NCBI GenBank assembly: GCA_964449305.1
Contig: CAYUYM010000014.1
Location: forward strand, 1-33,688
Direction: 5' to 3'
Length of the DNA stretch: 33,688 nucleotides
DNA from: CAYUYM01 sp964449305
GTDB lineage: Bacteria; Bacteroidota; Ignavibacteria; SZUA-365; CAYQST01
Below the pieces are notes generated by a model. That model saw nothing but the letters and a program-made list of their open reading frames with translations, did not search any database and had not been told where the DNA came from. Both the position numbers and the translations under genes were made by a program. Within the stretch, counting starts at the first letter, position 1, and each line of letters opens with the position of its first letter. Below are positions 15,429 to 23,520 of this stretch, one piece after another.

Positions 15429-16445
15429 ATGCGACTCATTTCACTGCTGTTCCTGCTTGCATCGATCGCGGCGGCACAGACCGCCGCGCCGGACGTGATC
15501 ACACTCACGACGGGTGAGGTGATCGACGGCACCGTGACAGAACAGGTGATGAACAGCCACATCACGGTGCGCCTTGGTGACGGCTCGACGCGCACCATTC
15601 CGGTGGCACTCGTCTCGCGCATCACCCGGCGTGAGGATGCGGGCACGCCGTCGGTGGCGCTGGACACAGCGGGCTGGGATGGACCGACGATTCTGCCACG
15701 TGACATCACCATCGGCGCCATGGCCCAGGTGCTTGATTACCGGGAGCTTGTCCTGGCACCGCTGAAGAGCACCGAAGCCGGCACGCTCCCCGGTGTGTGG
15801 CTCGCCACCACCACGAACCGCGAGTATCCCTTCCACGTCGGGCTCGATCTCTCCTGCACCTTCGGGGAGGAGACCTACGATGGGAGCACACAGACCGGGG
15901 AGCCGCGCATCGGCACCACCAATTCCACGTTCTTCTCTGTCGGTGTCACGGCACGTTACACGCTGCCCCTCGGGCCGGGATTCACACTCACCCCCTTTGC
16001 CGGCTGGCGCCACCGCTCCTGGGATCGCGAGATCACGGGGGACGGCGGCATCGAGGAGGTGTACACGTGGAATGTGATCCCCGTGGGCGCGGAGGTGATG
16101 TGGCAGATGCGACCGGGGTTCTCGGTCGGTCTCGCAGCATCGGCGGACATCATGCTGTCCGGCACGATCACCATCCTGCTGTCGAAGCTCGACAGCAGGG
16201 CCCCGGACATCGGGCTCACGCTGGGCAATGTGCTCGCGGGTACGGTGGCCATGCCGATGCGCTATTCCCTTTCGGACCGCGTCCACCTTGTCGTTGCACC
16301 CTATGTGGAGAAGTACGCCTTCAACCGGAGCACATCCTACACGGAGCGCGACTACCAGGGCCGCCTGCTGGTGGAACTCCATGAACCATCGAGCATCACC
16401 TGGAACGTGGGCATGCGCGCCGGGCTGACATTCGGCCTGCAATGA
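15429..16445 (+). CDS. Exported protein with N-terminal small beta domain and beta-barrel
   Basis: 338 residues with a signal peptide (MRLISLLFLLASIAAA-Q). Residues about 20-60 (VITLTTGEVIDGTVTEQ, then HITVRLGDGSTRTIPVALV) form a small SH3-like beta unit often found at the start of Bacteroidota envelope proteins. After a linker the chain becomes a series of amphipathic strands (FHVGLDLSCTFGEE, FFSVGVTARYTLPL, FTLTPFAGWRHRSW, MRPGFSVGLAASADIML, WNVGMRAGLTFGL) that fit an outer-membrane barrel, although the last residue is Gln and not Phe. Function unknown. It is the third gene of the 13320-16445 group. Confidence 0.75.
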   Translation: MRLISLLFLLASIAAAQTAAPDVITLTTGEVIDGTVTEQVMNSHITVRLGDGSTRTIPVALVSRITRREDAGTPSVALDTAGWDGPTILPRDITIGAMAQVLDYRELVLAPLKSTEAGTLPGVWLATTTNREYPFHVGLDLSCTFGEETYDGSTQTGEPRIGTTNSTFFSVGVTARYTLPLGPGFTLTPFAGWRHRSWDREITGDGGIEEVYTWNVIPVGAEVMWQMRPGFSVGLAASADIMLSGTITILLSKLDSRAPDIGLTLGNVLAGTVAMPMRYSLSDRVHLVVAPYVEKYAFNRSTSYTERDYQGRLLVELHEPSSITWNVGMRAGLTFGLQ

Positions 16446-16607
16446 TGTGCCGGTGGAACACATTGCCATGAAGCACAAGGAGCACGACGTGAACACCGCA
16501 TCATTCCATCATCCTGGCCGGGGCGAGCGCGTGTCGGTTCACCGGTGCAGCCCTGTCCCGACCGCGGCATTGTGGCATGCCGGCGTGAGGGAAACGTCCG
16601 CCCGTGG

Positions 16608-16640
16608 TTGCAGGAATGACGGCTGCCGTCCGTATCTTTG
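16608..16640 (+). promoter_or_regulatory. Bacteroidota-type promoter for the ECF sigma operon
   Basis: TTG (16608-16610) is followed after 22 bases by TATCTTTG (16633-16640), an exact match to the TAnnTTTG element used by the main Bacteroidota sigma factor. The transcript would start near 16647, which removes the TTG at 16638 as a start codon. Confidence 0.55.
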
Positions 16641-16664
16641 CAGGGCTGGGAAGCCTGCAACAGC

Positions 16665-17276
16665 ATGCGGATTCACATGTCACACGACCCCGACTCGACG
16701 CTCCTGGAAGACCGGCTGTTTCTCTCCTACCGGGAGACGGGTGACGAACGCGCCTTCACCCGGCTCACACTTCTTGTGGAACCCTGGATCCTGCGCATCA
16801 TCATGAGGTATGTCAAGGACACGGCACCCTCGCACGATGTGCTGCAGAACGCCTGGCTGAACGTGCTGCGGGCGAAGCATCGTTTTGATCCGTCACATGG
16901 GAGCTTCCGTGCGTGGTTCTACCGCGTCGCCGTGAATGCGGCCATGCAGGCGCTCAAGACGGACGGACGCACGCAGCCTCTGCCTCGCGATGAGGACGGC
17001 GTGCTGATCGAACCCCCGTCACCGGAGGTGGCGGAGATCCTGACGCACATCCCGGAGGGCCTGCAACGCCTGCGCCCCGGATACCGCGAGGTGATCGACC
17101 TGCATTACTACGGCGGCTTTGAGGTGCGCGAGGTGGCGTCCATCATGCGCATCCCCGAGGGCACGGTCAAGACCTGGCTCCGGCGCGGGCGCGGGGATCT
17201 TGGGAAATTCCTGTCCGTGTTGGGGCCGATTGTCGCATTTCTCAACGCGGTGCACACCGCAGGCCAGTGGCCATGA
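16665..17276 (+). CDS. ECF-type RNA polymerase sigma factor
   Basis: 203 residues from the ATG at 16665, which has GGGAAG 11 bases upstream; the ATG at 16677 (199 residues) is also possible. Region 2 is seen at about 45-90 (RYVKDTAPSHDVLQNAWLNV, then FRAWFYRVAVNAAMQAL), which melts and reads the -10 element. Region 4 is near the C-terminus (RPGYREVIDLHYYGGF, EVASIMRIPEGTVKTWLRRG), a helix-turn-helix that reads the -35 element. Region 3 is missing, as is normal for ECF sigmas. A hydrophobic tail (LGPIVAFLNAVH) follows region 4. The gene precedes, by 13 bases, a single-span membrane protein that may hold it inactive. Its own promoter is of the housekeeping kind. Targets are unknown; the upstream barrel/lipoprotein group is one candidate. 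Confidence 0.9.
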   Translation: MRIHMSHDPDSTLLEDRLFLSYRETGDERAFTRLTLLVEPWILRIIMRYVKDTAPSHDVLQNAWLNVLRAKHRFDPSHGSFRAWFYRVAVNAAMQALKTDGRTQPLPRDEDGVLIEPPSPEVAEILTHIPEGLQRLRPGYREVIDLHYYGGFEVREVASIMRIPEGTVKTWLRRGRGDLGKFLSVLGPIVAFLNAVHTAGQWP

Positions 17277-17289
17277 CACGGAGGCAGCC

Positions 17290-18066
17290 ATGAAGCACCG
17301 TCTCTCCGACCAGGATGTGGACCAACTGCTGCGCATGCATGCGCAGTCCCTCGGCGAGCCCCGGCTCACCGACGAGCAGCGCACGGACATGATCGCCGCG
17401 CTGCTGAAGGCGGATCAGGAGGCGCTGCCGTCCGCCACGCCTGCCGATCCCGTGCCACCGGCTGCGGACACATGGCTGGACGTGCTTCGCGCGCGCATCC
17501 GTCGCCGCCCGCTGGCCGCGGCGCTCGCACTGACCGCCGTGGTGGTGCTTGTCGGCGTGGGCATCACCCGCCTGAGCAACCAGCCGCAGAGTGGGACGGA
17601 GACCGCCACGCAGGCTCCGCCCGTGCCCGCATCCGCACCGCCGACAGGGGAGGCCGCACCGGCGCCATCGGTTGAGCCCGGGCAGCCGGCGCAGGCGGCT
17701 GTGGAGCACCGCCCCGTGACCATCGCCGCCATCCAGGCCGTGTTCATGCTCCGTGATGAGGGCGCCACCGCCACCGCCGACTCCGTCGCACGCAGCACCG
17801 TGTTCAACGCCCTCCGGCAGCGCCTGCGTCCGCTCGGCATCGCCTGCACTGCACGCGGCGACGAGCTGTCAACCTCACTCGATGTGCTGCCGGCCGGAGG
17901 CGGGGCGCCGCGGCGTCTGCATTTCCGCTACGACCGCGAGGCGGGCGAGGTGCTGGCGGATCCGGCGGGATTCACCATTGCCACCGCAGCCATTGCCGAC
18001 GAGGCCCTCACCGCCGCCGTGCACCGCGCCGCGGAGGACAGTTACAACGCACTCAACAGGCACTGA
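17290..18066 (+). CDS. Single-span membrane protein, candidate anti-sigma factor
   Basis: 258 residues. The frame is open from further upstream, inside the sigma gene, but the ATG at 17290 has a strong GGAGG and the right spacing. The layout is that of an anti-sigma factor: a charged cytosolic N-terminal part of about 70 residues, a membrane helix at about 74-94 preceded by a basic cluster (RIRRRP), a Pro/Ala-rich linker (about 100-140) and a periplasmic domain of about 115 residues. There is no zinc-binding HxxxCxxC motif (ZAS domain) in the N-terminal part and no FecR domain that I can see, so the role rests on position and topology. The periplasmic part (ITIAAIQAVFMLRDE...) is not recognised. 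Confidence 0.75.
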   Translation: MKHRLSDQDVDQLLRMHAQSLGEPRLTDEQRTDMIAALLKADQEALPSATPADPVPPAADTWLDVLRARIRRRPLAAALALTAVVVLVGVGITRLSNQPQSGTETATQAPPVPASAPPTGEAAPAPSVEPGQPAQAAVEHRPVTIAAIQAVFMLRDEGATATADSVARSTVFNALRQRLRPLGIACTARGDELSTSLDVLPAGGGAPRRLHFRYDREAGEVLADPAGFTIATAAIADEALTAAVHRAAEDSYNALNRH

Positions 18067-18122
18067 CGGGGAGCAGCAGAGGCCGGCCCCTCCCCCGCTC
18101 CTCCCCCATCCATCGCACCCAC

Positions 18123-18150
18123 GCCGGGGCGGCACGCGTTGCGCCCCGGC
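18123..18150 (+). terminator. GC-rich hairpin after the sigma/anti-sigma pair
   Basis: GCCGGGGCG (18123-18131) and CGCCCCGGC (18142-18150) form a perfect 9-base stem with a 10-base loop, 57 bases after the stop codon. There is no T tract. It separates this operon from the promoter candidate of the next gene. Confidence 0.5.
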
Positions 18151-18163
18151 ACGGGCATTCGCC

Positions 18164-18194
18164 TTGCCCGTCCCCACGCCATTCGGTATGTTTC
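18164..18194 (+). promoter_or_regulatory. Candidate promoter of the large TPR gene
   Basis: TTG (18164-18166), 20 bases, then TATGTTTC (18187-18194), one base from TAnnTTTG. It starts 14 bases after the hairpin and lies about 32 bases before the ATG at 18226. Confidence 0.5.
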
Positions 18195-18225
18195 CGACTG
18201 GCTTTTTCATCAATGGTGGAGACCC

Positions 18226-21200
18226 ATGCGCATCCCGATCCGATTCCTGCTGATCCCCGTCATCCTTCTTCTCATCGCACCGCTGCGTGCACAGGACACG
18301 AAGGAGAACGCCGAGTTCAAGCTGGCCGTCAACCTCTACAACGATGGCCTGTACCAGGCGGCTGAGGACCAGTTCACCGTGTTCATCTCGAAGTTCCCCA
18401 CCACGGCTTCGGGCATCGAGGCGCGTTTCTACCTTGGGCTCATCCAGATGAAGACGAAGAAGTACCGGGAGGCGCGGGCCACCTTCCAGGATTTCGCGAT
18501 CCGGTATCCGGACAACCTGAAGGCGCCGGATGCGTGGTGGCAGGCCGCCCAGTGTCATCTGGCCGAGCGGAATTACGCCGAGGCGGCGTCGCTCTTTGCG
18601 CGGCTCAAGACCTTCCATCCAAAGTCGCGCCAGGCTCCCGCGGCGCTGATGCAGGCGGCGACGTACTTCCTGAAGGTGGACGATCTGGAGAACGCGCATG
18701 TGGTGCTGAACTCGCTGCTGTCGGAATATCCGGAGTCGGAGCAGATCCTCGATGCAGAGTTTCTGCTCGGGCGCCTGCTGACGGAGTCGGGTGAGTATGA
18801 CCGCGCGCTGCGCGGGCTGCGTCGCGTTGCGGAGAATGGCACGCGTCCCGATCTGCGCGCGCAGGCGATCACCGCTGTCGGTGTGATCCACAGCCGGCTC
18901 GGGGCGCGCGACGAGGCGGAGGCGCGTTTCCGTGAAGTGATGTCGCTCTTTCCACGCACCGCCGCGGCCGCCGAGGCGGGCGTCCGTCTCGCCGATCTCC
19001 AGCGGCAGTTCCGCCGCTTCGCCGATGCCGCCGCCGCCTACCTCGCCGTGGCACGCGACAGCACCGCGCCGGCAGCCTTCCGGCAGGAGGCCTTTGCCGG
19101 CGCCGCCGCCTGCGCAGGCGCCGAGGGTGACATGCGGAAGTCGGCGGGCCTCTATGCCGAGCTCTTCGCCCAGTACCGCACCGACAGCGTCGATCCCGAC
19201 CTCGTGTACGCCGCCGCCGACGCCTTCCAGAAGGCCGGCGAGTTCAGCGCCGCGGGGATGCAGCTCGAGCGGCTGCTGGCCGACACGGTGGTGGTGAACG
19301 ACCGCAGGCGCACGCTGGCCGCCCTGGCGCGCAACGCCGTCATGGCGCGGAATTTCAACGCCGCGGTGCAGCAGTACCAGCGCTATGCGCACGACTTTCC
19401 CGACGACGAGGGCGCAGCGCAGGCACTGCTGGAGGTGGCCTCGATCACGGAGCGGGAGTTCCGGAACATGACGCGTGCCATCGAGCTCTACACCGCCGTG
19501 GTGGAGCGCGACGCCGCGATGCTTGTGGCCGATGCCGCGCGGCTGGGTGTGGCGCGCTGCCTGGAGCAGGCCGGCCGCAACCGCGAGGCGCTCGACATGT
19601 ACCGGCATTTCCTGGCGCAGTACCCCGCGTCGCGCCATGCCGCCGCGGCCCGCAAGGCGGAGCGCGATCTCGCCCGCTTCCAGCGCGGCTCGGCCGACGA
19701 TGCCCTTGGGACGATCGCCGCGACGCTGGCGCAGGTGAGCGACAGCCCGGGTTCGGCCCGGCTCGACGTGCTCCTCGGTCGCCTCAACCTGGAGGCATTG
19801 AAGGACTTTTCCGAAGCCGACCGGTGCTTCGCTGCGGCGGAGCGCAAGGGCGTGACCGGCGCCGATGCCGAGATGGCGGCATATGGACGGGCGCTCGCCG
19901 CCCTGCGCCTTGCCCAGAAGTCCGGCACGAACCGCGACGCGGCAGCGACGGCCATGCAGGACCACCTCCTGAAGTGGCCCGACGGATCGATGCGCGCCGA
20001 TGCAGCCTGGGAGCTCTGGCTGTTCCGCTCCGAGGATGCCGCCCCCGCCGCCGTGGTGCAGGCGGCACGCGACTACCTCGCACTCAAGCTCGACGCCCAT
20101 GCTGTCGACGTACGCTGCGCCCTGGCCGACGCGCTCCGGCTGAGCGGCCGCGCCACGGAGGCCGAGCAGGAATTCACCGCGCTCATCACGGGGTCCGATC
20201 CCCCACCGGATGCCGCCCTTTTCGGACGCGGGCTGGCACGGCAGGCACGGCAGGACTACACCGGCGCGATCGACGATCTGCGTGCCTGCGACAGGGCGGC
20301 ACCAGGGGGACGGCACAACGCCGGGGCCCTGCTGACGCTGGGCGACATCCATGCACGCATCGGGCAGTATCGCGAGGCCGCACGCGTGTACGAGGACCTG
20401 GCATCGCGGCACCCCTATGCAGTGGAGGCCGATTCCGCCCGCGTGCGCATGATCACCGCGCTCATCCAGGGCGGCGATCTCGACGGGGCGGAGCAGCGCG
20501 CGGAGGAACTCGTGCGCCGCTCATCGGGCAATCCCTTCTCGCCTGTGGAGCTGCGCTCCGAGTACCTCTACCGATACGCCATGGTGCTGGCGCACCGCGG
20601 TGATGCGGCGCGCACCAAGCAGACGCTCCAGCGCTACATCGCGCAGTTCCCCGACGGCGCACATGTGGGTGACGCCTTCTTCGCACTCGGCCAGATCTTC
20701 CGCGACGAGGGCAAGACGCAGCTCGCCACCTCGTATCTCCAGCAGGCGGGCGCCGTGCCAGGCAACACGCGCGCCGGCAGGGAGGCCGCGGATCTGCTCA
20801 TGGAGAACGGGCTTCATGCCGATGCCGTGCGGGAGTATGAAAAGCTCGCCACCGCCGGCACGGCCCGCGCGGAACGCATCTACGCCCTGTCCCGCATCAT
20901 CGTCGCGCTCTATCGCGACAACCGGCCCGCCGAGGCCGCTCCACGTATCGAGGCCTTCCGTCGCGAGTTTCCGGACGCAACACCTGCCTTCGAGGAGTTC
21001 GACCTCGAACGCGGACGCAACCTCCTCCGGCAGAAGAAATACAACGAGGCCGAGGATGTGTTCGACGAGCTCACTGATTCCGACACGAAGGACATCGAGG
21101 CCATGGGCATCCTCTGGCTCGGCCGTCTGTCAGAGGAGAAGAACGATCCGAAGAAGGCCGAAGCGAAATTCCAGGAGGTGCTGACGGACTTCCCGACCAC

Positions 21201-21825
21201 GCAGGCTGCCACCGAGGCCGCGCTCTCGATGGGACGCATGGCGCTGCGTGCCGAGAAATACGAGGCAGCCGCGGGCTACTTCAAGCCGCTTCTCGACCGG
21301 AACACTCTTACCCCCGGCACGACGAAGGAGGTGCTCAACGGCCTCATCACCATCTACGACGAGCTGAAGATGTATGATGCCGCCATCGAGATGACCCGCC
21401 GCTTCGTGACACAGTTCCCGGGCGACCCCACCGTGTTCCGCAAGCGCGTCAACATGGGCGTGTTCTATTACCAGCTCCGGTACTTTGATCAGGCGGTGAC
21501 GCATCTGCAGGGCCTGCTCTCCGAAGCCTCGCAGGACGACCAGGCCGAGATCCGCTACTACATCGGCGAGAGCCACTACTACAAGGGCGACTTCACCCAG
21601 GCCGCCCTCGAGTTCCTCAAGGTGCCCTACCTGGTGGTGAAGAAGACCGAGATCGACTGGCGCGCTCTGGCCTATTACATGACCGGCCAGTCGTATGAAA
21701 AGCTCTCCCGCTACGACTCCGCGCTCGAGATGTACCGGAAGATCCTGGAGCTGAAGGACGCCGACCCCCGCGACCGCGCCCAGGCGGAGAAGGAGATCAA
21801 CCGGCTCAGGGAGTTGATCAAGTAG
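18226..21825 (+). CDS. Large exported tetratricopeptide-repeat protein (1199 aa)
   Basis: The ATG at 18226 is chosen because it gives a clean signal peptide (RFLLIPVILLLIAPLRAQ-D) and follows GGTGGAGA; the open frame begins earlier. The whole mature chain is TPR or TPR-like helical pairs of the outer-membrane assembly (BamD/YbgF/CpoB) style. Examples are FKLAVNLYNDGLYQAAEDQF followed by F..KFP, ARATFQDFAIRYPDN, AVQQYQRYAHDFPDDEGAAQ, EAEAKFQEVLTDFPTT-like units, and the last repeat near YDSALEMYRKILELKDADP. The recurring [YF]P after each helix pair is typical of the Tol-Pal TPR subtype. No catalytic domain is seen. It should be a periplasmic scaffold, perhaps bound to the outer or peptidoglycan layer. 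Such giant TPR proteins are frequent in FCB bacteria; the partner is unknown. Confidence 0.85.
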   Translation: MRIPIRFLLIPVILLLIAPLRAQDTKENAEFKLAVNLYNDGLYQAAEDQFTVFISKFPTTASGIEARFYLGLIQMKTKKYREARATFQDFAIRYPDNLKAPDAWWQAAQCHLAERNYAEAASLFARLKTFHPKSRQAPAALMQAATYFLKVDDLENAHVVLNSLLSEYPESEQILDAEFLLGRLLTESGEYDRALRGLRRVAENGTRPDLRAQAITAVGVIHSRLGARDEAEARFREVMSLFPRTAAAAEAGVRLADLQRQFRRFADAAAAYLAVARDSTAPAAFRQEAFAGAAACAGAEGDMRKSAGLYAELFAQYRTDSVDPDLVYAAADAFQKAGEFSAAGMQLERLLADTVVVNDRRRTLAALARNAVMARNFNAAVQQYQRYAHDFPDDEGAAQALLEVASITEREFRNMTRAIELYTAVVERDAAMLVADAARLGVARCLEQAGRNREALDMYRHFLAQYPASRHAAAARKAERDLARFQRGSADDALGTIAATLAQVSDSPGSARLDVLLGRLNLEALKDFSEADRCFAAAERKGVTGADAEMAAYGRALAALRLAQKSGTNRDAAATAMQDHLLKWPDGSMRADAAWELWLFRSEDAAPAAVVQAARDYLALKLDAHAVDVRCALADALRLSGRATEAEQEFTALITGSDPPPDAALFGRGLARQARQDYTGAIDDLRACDRAAPGGRHNAGALLTLGDIHARIGQYREAARVYEDLASRHPYAVEADSARVRMITALIQGGDLDGAEQRAEELVRRSSGNPFSPVELRSEYLYRYAMVLAHRGDAARTKQTLQRYIAQFPDGAHVGDAFFALGQIFRDEGKTQLATSYLQQAGAVPGNTRAGREAADLLMENGLHADAVREYEKLATAGTARAERIYALSRIIVALYRDNRPAEAAPRIEAFRREFPDATPAFEEFDLERGRNLLRQKKYNEAEDVFDELTDSDTKDIEAMGILWLGRLSEEKNDPKKAEAKFQEVLTDFPTTQAATEAALSMGRMALRAEKYEAAAGYFKPLLDRNTLTPGTTKEVLNGLITIYDELKMYDAAIEMTRRFVTQFPGDPTVFRKRVNMGVFYYQLRYFDQAVTHLQGLLSEASQDDQAEIRYYIGESHYYKGDFTQAALEFLKVPYLVVKKTEIDWRALAYYMTGQSYEKLSRYDSALEMYRKILELKDADPRDRAQAEKEINRLRELIK

Positions 21826-21856
21826 GAGAGTGATGAGCGGGCACCTCTGAACAACT

Positions 21857-21872
21857 TTGACAACTTGACAAC
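21857..21872. repeat. Two back-to-back TTGACAAC repeats before the dus gene
   Basis: TTGACAAC occurs at 21857-21864 and again at 21865-21872, with a related TGAACAAC just upstream. The repeats end 53 bases before the ATG at 21926. Each contains a TTGACA box, and TACCCT at 21877-21882 could be a weak -10, so this may be a promoter or a regulator-binding array. Confidence 0.5.
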
Positions 21873-21925
21873 ATGCTACCCTGATCCCCTCCCCTTCGAT
21901 CATATCGACCATCAGTGGCAAGGCG

Positions 21926-22957
21926 ATGCTGGCTCCCATGCTGGCGGCGACGGACATTCCGTTCCGGCAGGTGTGCAAGTCCATGGGCGCGGTGCTCACG
22001 TTCACCGAGATGGTGAGCACGCAGGGCGTGGTGCGGCATGTGTCGGACTCGTTCCGCAATGCCGTTTTTGATCCCGATGAGCGTCCGGTGGCGATCCAGC
22101 TTCTGGCCTGGAAGGTGGACACCGTGGCAGCCGCCATCGCGGAGCTCCTGCCCTTCAAGCCGGCCCTGTTCGACATCAACTCCGGCTGCCCGTCGGATGC
22201 CATCTGCGACATGGGCGGCGGGGCGGCCCTGCTCGACAACCTCCACCGGCTGACAGCCATCGTCTCGGAGGCCGCGAAGGCATCCTCCATCCCCGTGTCC
22301 GTCAAGATCCGGGCCGGTGGCAGCTCACGGCGGCACACGGTCACCGAGCTTGCACGGGCGCTGGAGGACAGCGGCGCGGCGCTGATCACGGTGCACGGCC
22401 GCAGCAGGGGCACGCCCTACGAGGAGCCCGCCAACTGGGAGCTCATCACGCAGGTGAAGGAGGCCGTGTCCGTGCCGGTGGTGGGCAACGGTGACGTCTT
22501 CAGCTCGCGTGATGCGTTCGACATGATGTATGCCACAGGCTGCGATGCAGTGATGGTGGCCCGCGGGAGCCTCGGCTCGCCGTGGATCTTCCGCGACATC
22601 GCGGCGCGGCGGAGCTGCAGCGCCTTCGATCATGCGCCCGAGGGGACGGAGCTGCACCTGCTGGTCCGCGACCACCTGCGCGCCATCGCCCGCATGCTCG
22701 GCTCCCTCATCGGCGTCCCACGCATGCGCAAGCACGCCCTCTGGTACGCACGCTTTTTCCCCGGCTGGGAGAACCTGCGCACAGCCATCTTCGCCAGCAA
22801 CGACCCCGAGTCCATCCTTGGTGCCGTCGATACCTTCTTCGGCGCGCATCCACGCCGTCTCCATGAGGACAGCCGCGAGCTCTTCCTCGTGGAACAGCGC
22901 TTCCGCAAGCGTGTCCTCTTCTGGCTGCAGCAGGACTTCGACGAGGTGCTCGGATGA
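21926..22957 (+). CDS. dus: tRNA-dihydrouridine synthase (DusB/Nifr3 type)
   Basis: 343 residues from the first ATG. Dus enzymes are FMN- and NADPH-dependent and reduce uridines in tRNA D-loops. The family features are intact: LAPM start of the TIM barrel, NSGCPS with the catalytic Cys88, MGGGAALL, Lys127 (VKIR), His157 (VHGR), GNGDVFS (phosphate binding) and ARGSLGSPWIF. The C-terminal helical tRNA-binding domain follows. The start is odd: homologous sequence (ISGKA) continues upstream of the ATG at 21926, but the frame up to the stop at 21866 has no ATG, GTG or TTG. Either the ATG with AAGG close before it is used, giving a short N-terminus, or a CTG at 21881 or another rare codon. Family call is sure; the exact start is not. 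Confidence 0.9.
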   Translation: MLAPMLAATDIPFRQVCKSMGAVLTFTEMVSTQGVVRHVSDSFRNAVFDPDERPVAIQLLAWKVDTVAAAIAELLPFKPALFDINSGCPSDAICDMGGGAALLDNLHRLTAIVSEAAKASSIPVSVKIRAGGSSRRHTVTELARALEDSGAALITVHGRSRGTPYEEPANWELITQVKEAVSVPVVGNGDVFSSRDAFDMMYATGCDAVMVARGSLGSPWIFRDIAARRSCSAFDHAPEGTELHLLVRDHLRAIARMLGSLIGVPRMRKHALWYARFFPGWENLRTAIFASNDPESILGAVDTFFGAHPRRLHEDSRELFLVEQRFRKRVLFWLQQDFDEVLG

Positions 22958-23074
22958 GGAACGCGTGGGCCTCCTGCGGCATGCGGGATCCGGGAACCTG
23001 GTATCGCCCTCACCGGTAGAAGAGCATGACGTTCCATCCGTCACACCCTTCTTCCACAACTCTGGAACCGTACG

Positions 23075-23422
23075 ATGAACAAGCGCATTCTGCTTTCCGC
23101 CCTGACCCTGCTAATGGCCGTGATGACCGGCTGCTCCTCTGATGAAGTGGATCCCATGGTGCGCGTGGTCAATCAGCGTGCGACGAAGGCGAACGTCCAG
23201 TTGCAGACGTCGGGAGGAAACACGATCAACATCAACGACATTGATGGAGGAAGCACGTCGCCCCAGCAGACGCTTGGCGCTGGGACGGTGACGGCGACGG
23301 CCGTGATCAAGAGTGAAAGCGTTTCGCCAACGGTCACATTCCGTGCCGAGAAGGATCACACGTACACGATCCACATCCGCACGGGCACCACGCCTGTCCT
23401 CCAGGTCGAGGATTCGAAATGA
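23075..23422 (+). CDS. Small lipoprotein of unknown function
   Basis: 115 residues. A lipoprotein signal (ILLSALTLLMAVMTG-C) is followed by a small domain that looks all-beta (VRVVNQRATKANVQLQTSGG, GAGTVTATAVIKSE, VTFRAEKDHTYTIHIRTG). The pattern of a short chain with alternating strands recalls small immunoglobulin-like or transthyretin-like lipoprotein domains, but no family is recognised. There is no strong ribosome site before the ATG. It is flanked by dus and the M48 protease on the same strand. Confidence 0.7.
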   Translation: MNKRILLSALTLLMAVMTGCSSDEVDPMVRVVNQRATKANVQLQTSGGNTININDIDGGSTSPQQTLGAGTVTATAVIKSESVSPTVTFRAEKDHTYTIHIRTGTTPVLQVEDSK

Positions 23423-23520
23423 TGCGGTCGAAAAGCTGCGGTGACGAGGGGATCGGGCGGAACCCGGTGGCATCGTTTCGTTGTTGAACCTGCATCACCC
23501 GCACCATCACCGGAGACCCC

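Noticed and set aside
16447..16664. Possible small gene (GTG after AGGAG) between the second barrel gene and the sigma gene
   Set aside because: It runs through the promoter and into the sigma gene in another frame, and the product has no recognisable feature.
17875..20412. 845-codon open frame on the minus strand
   Set aside because: It is antisense to the large TPR gene and the end of the membrane protein gene, has no recognisable domain, and arises from the GC-rich codon bias of the plus-strand genes.
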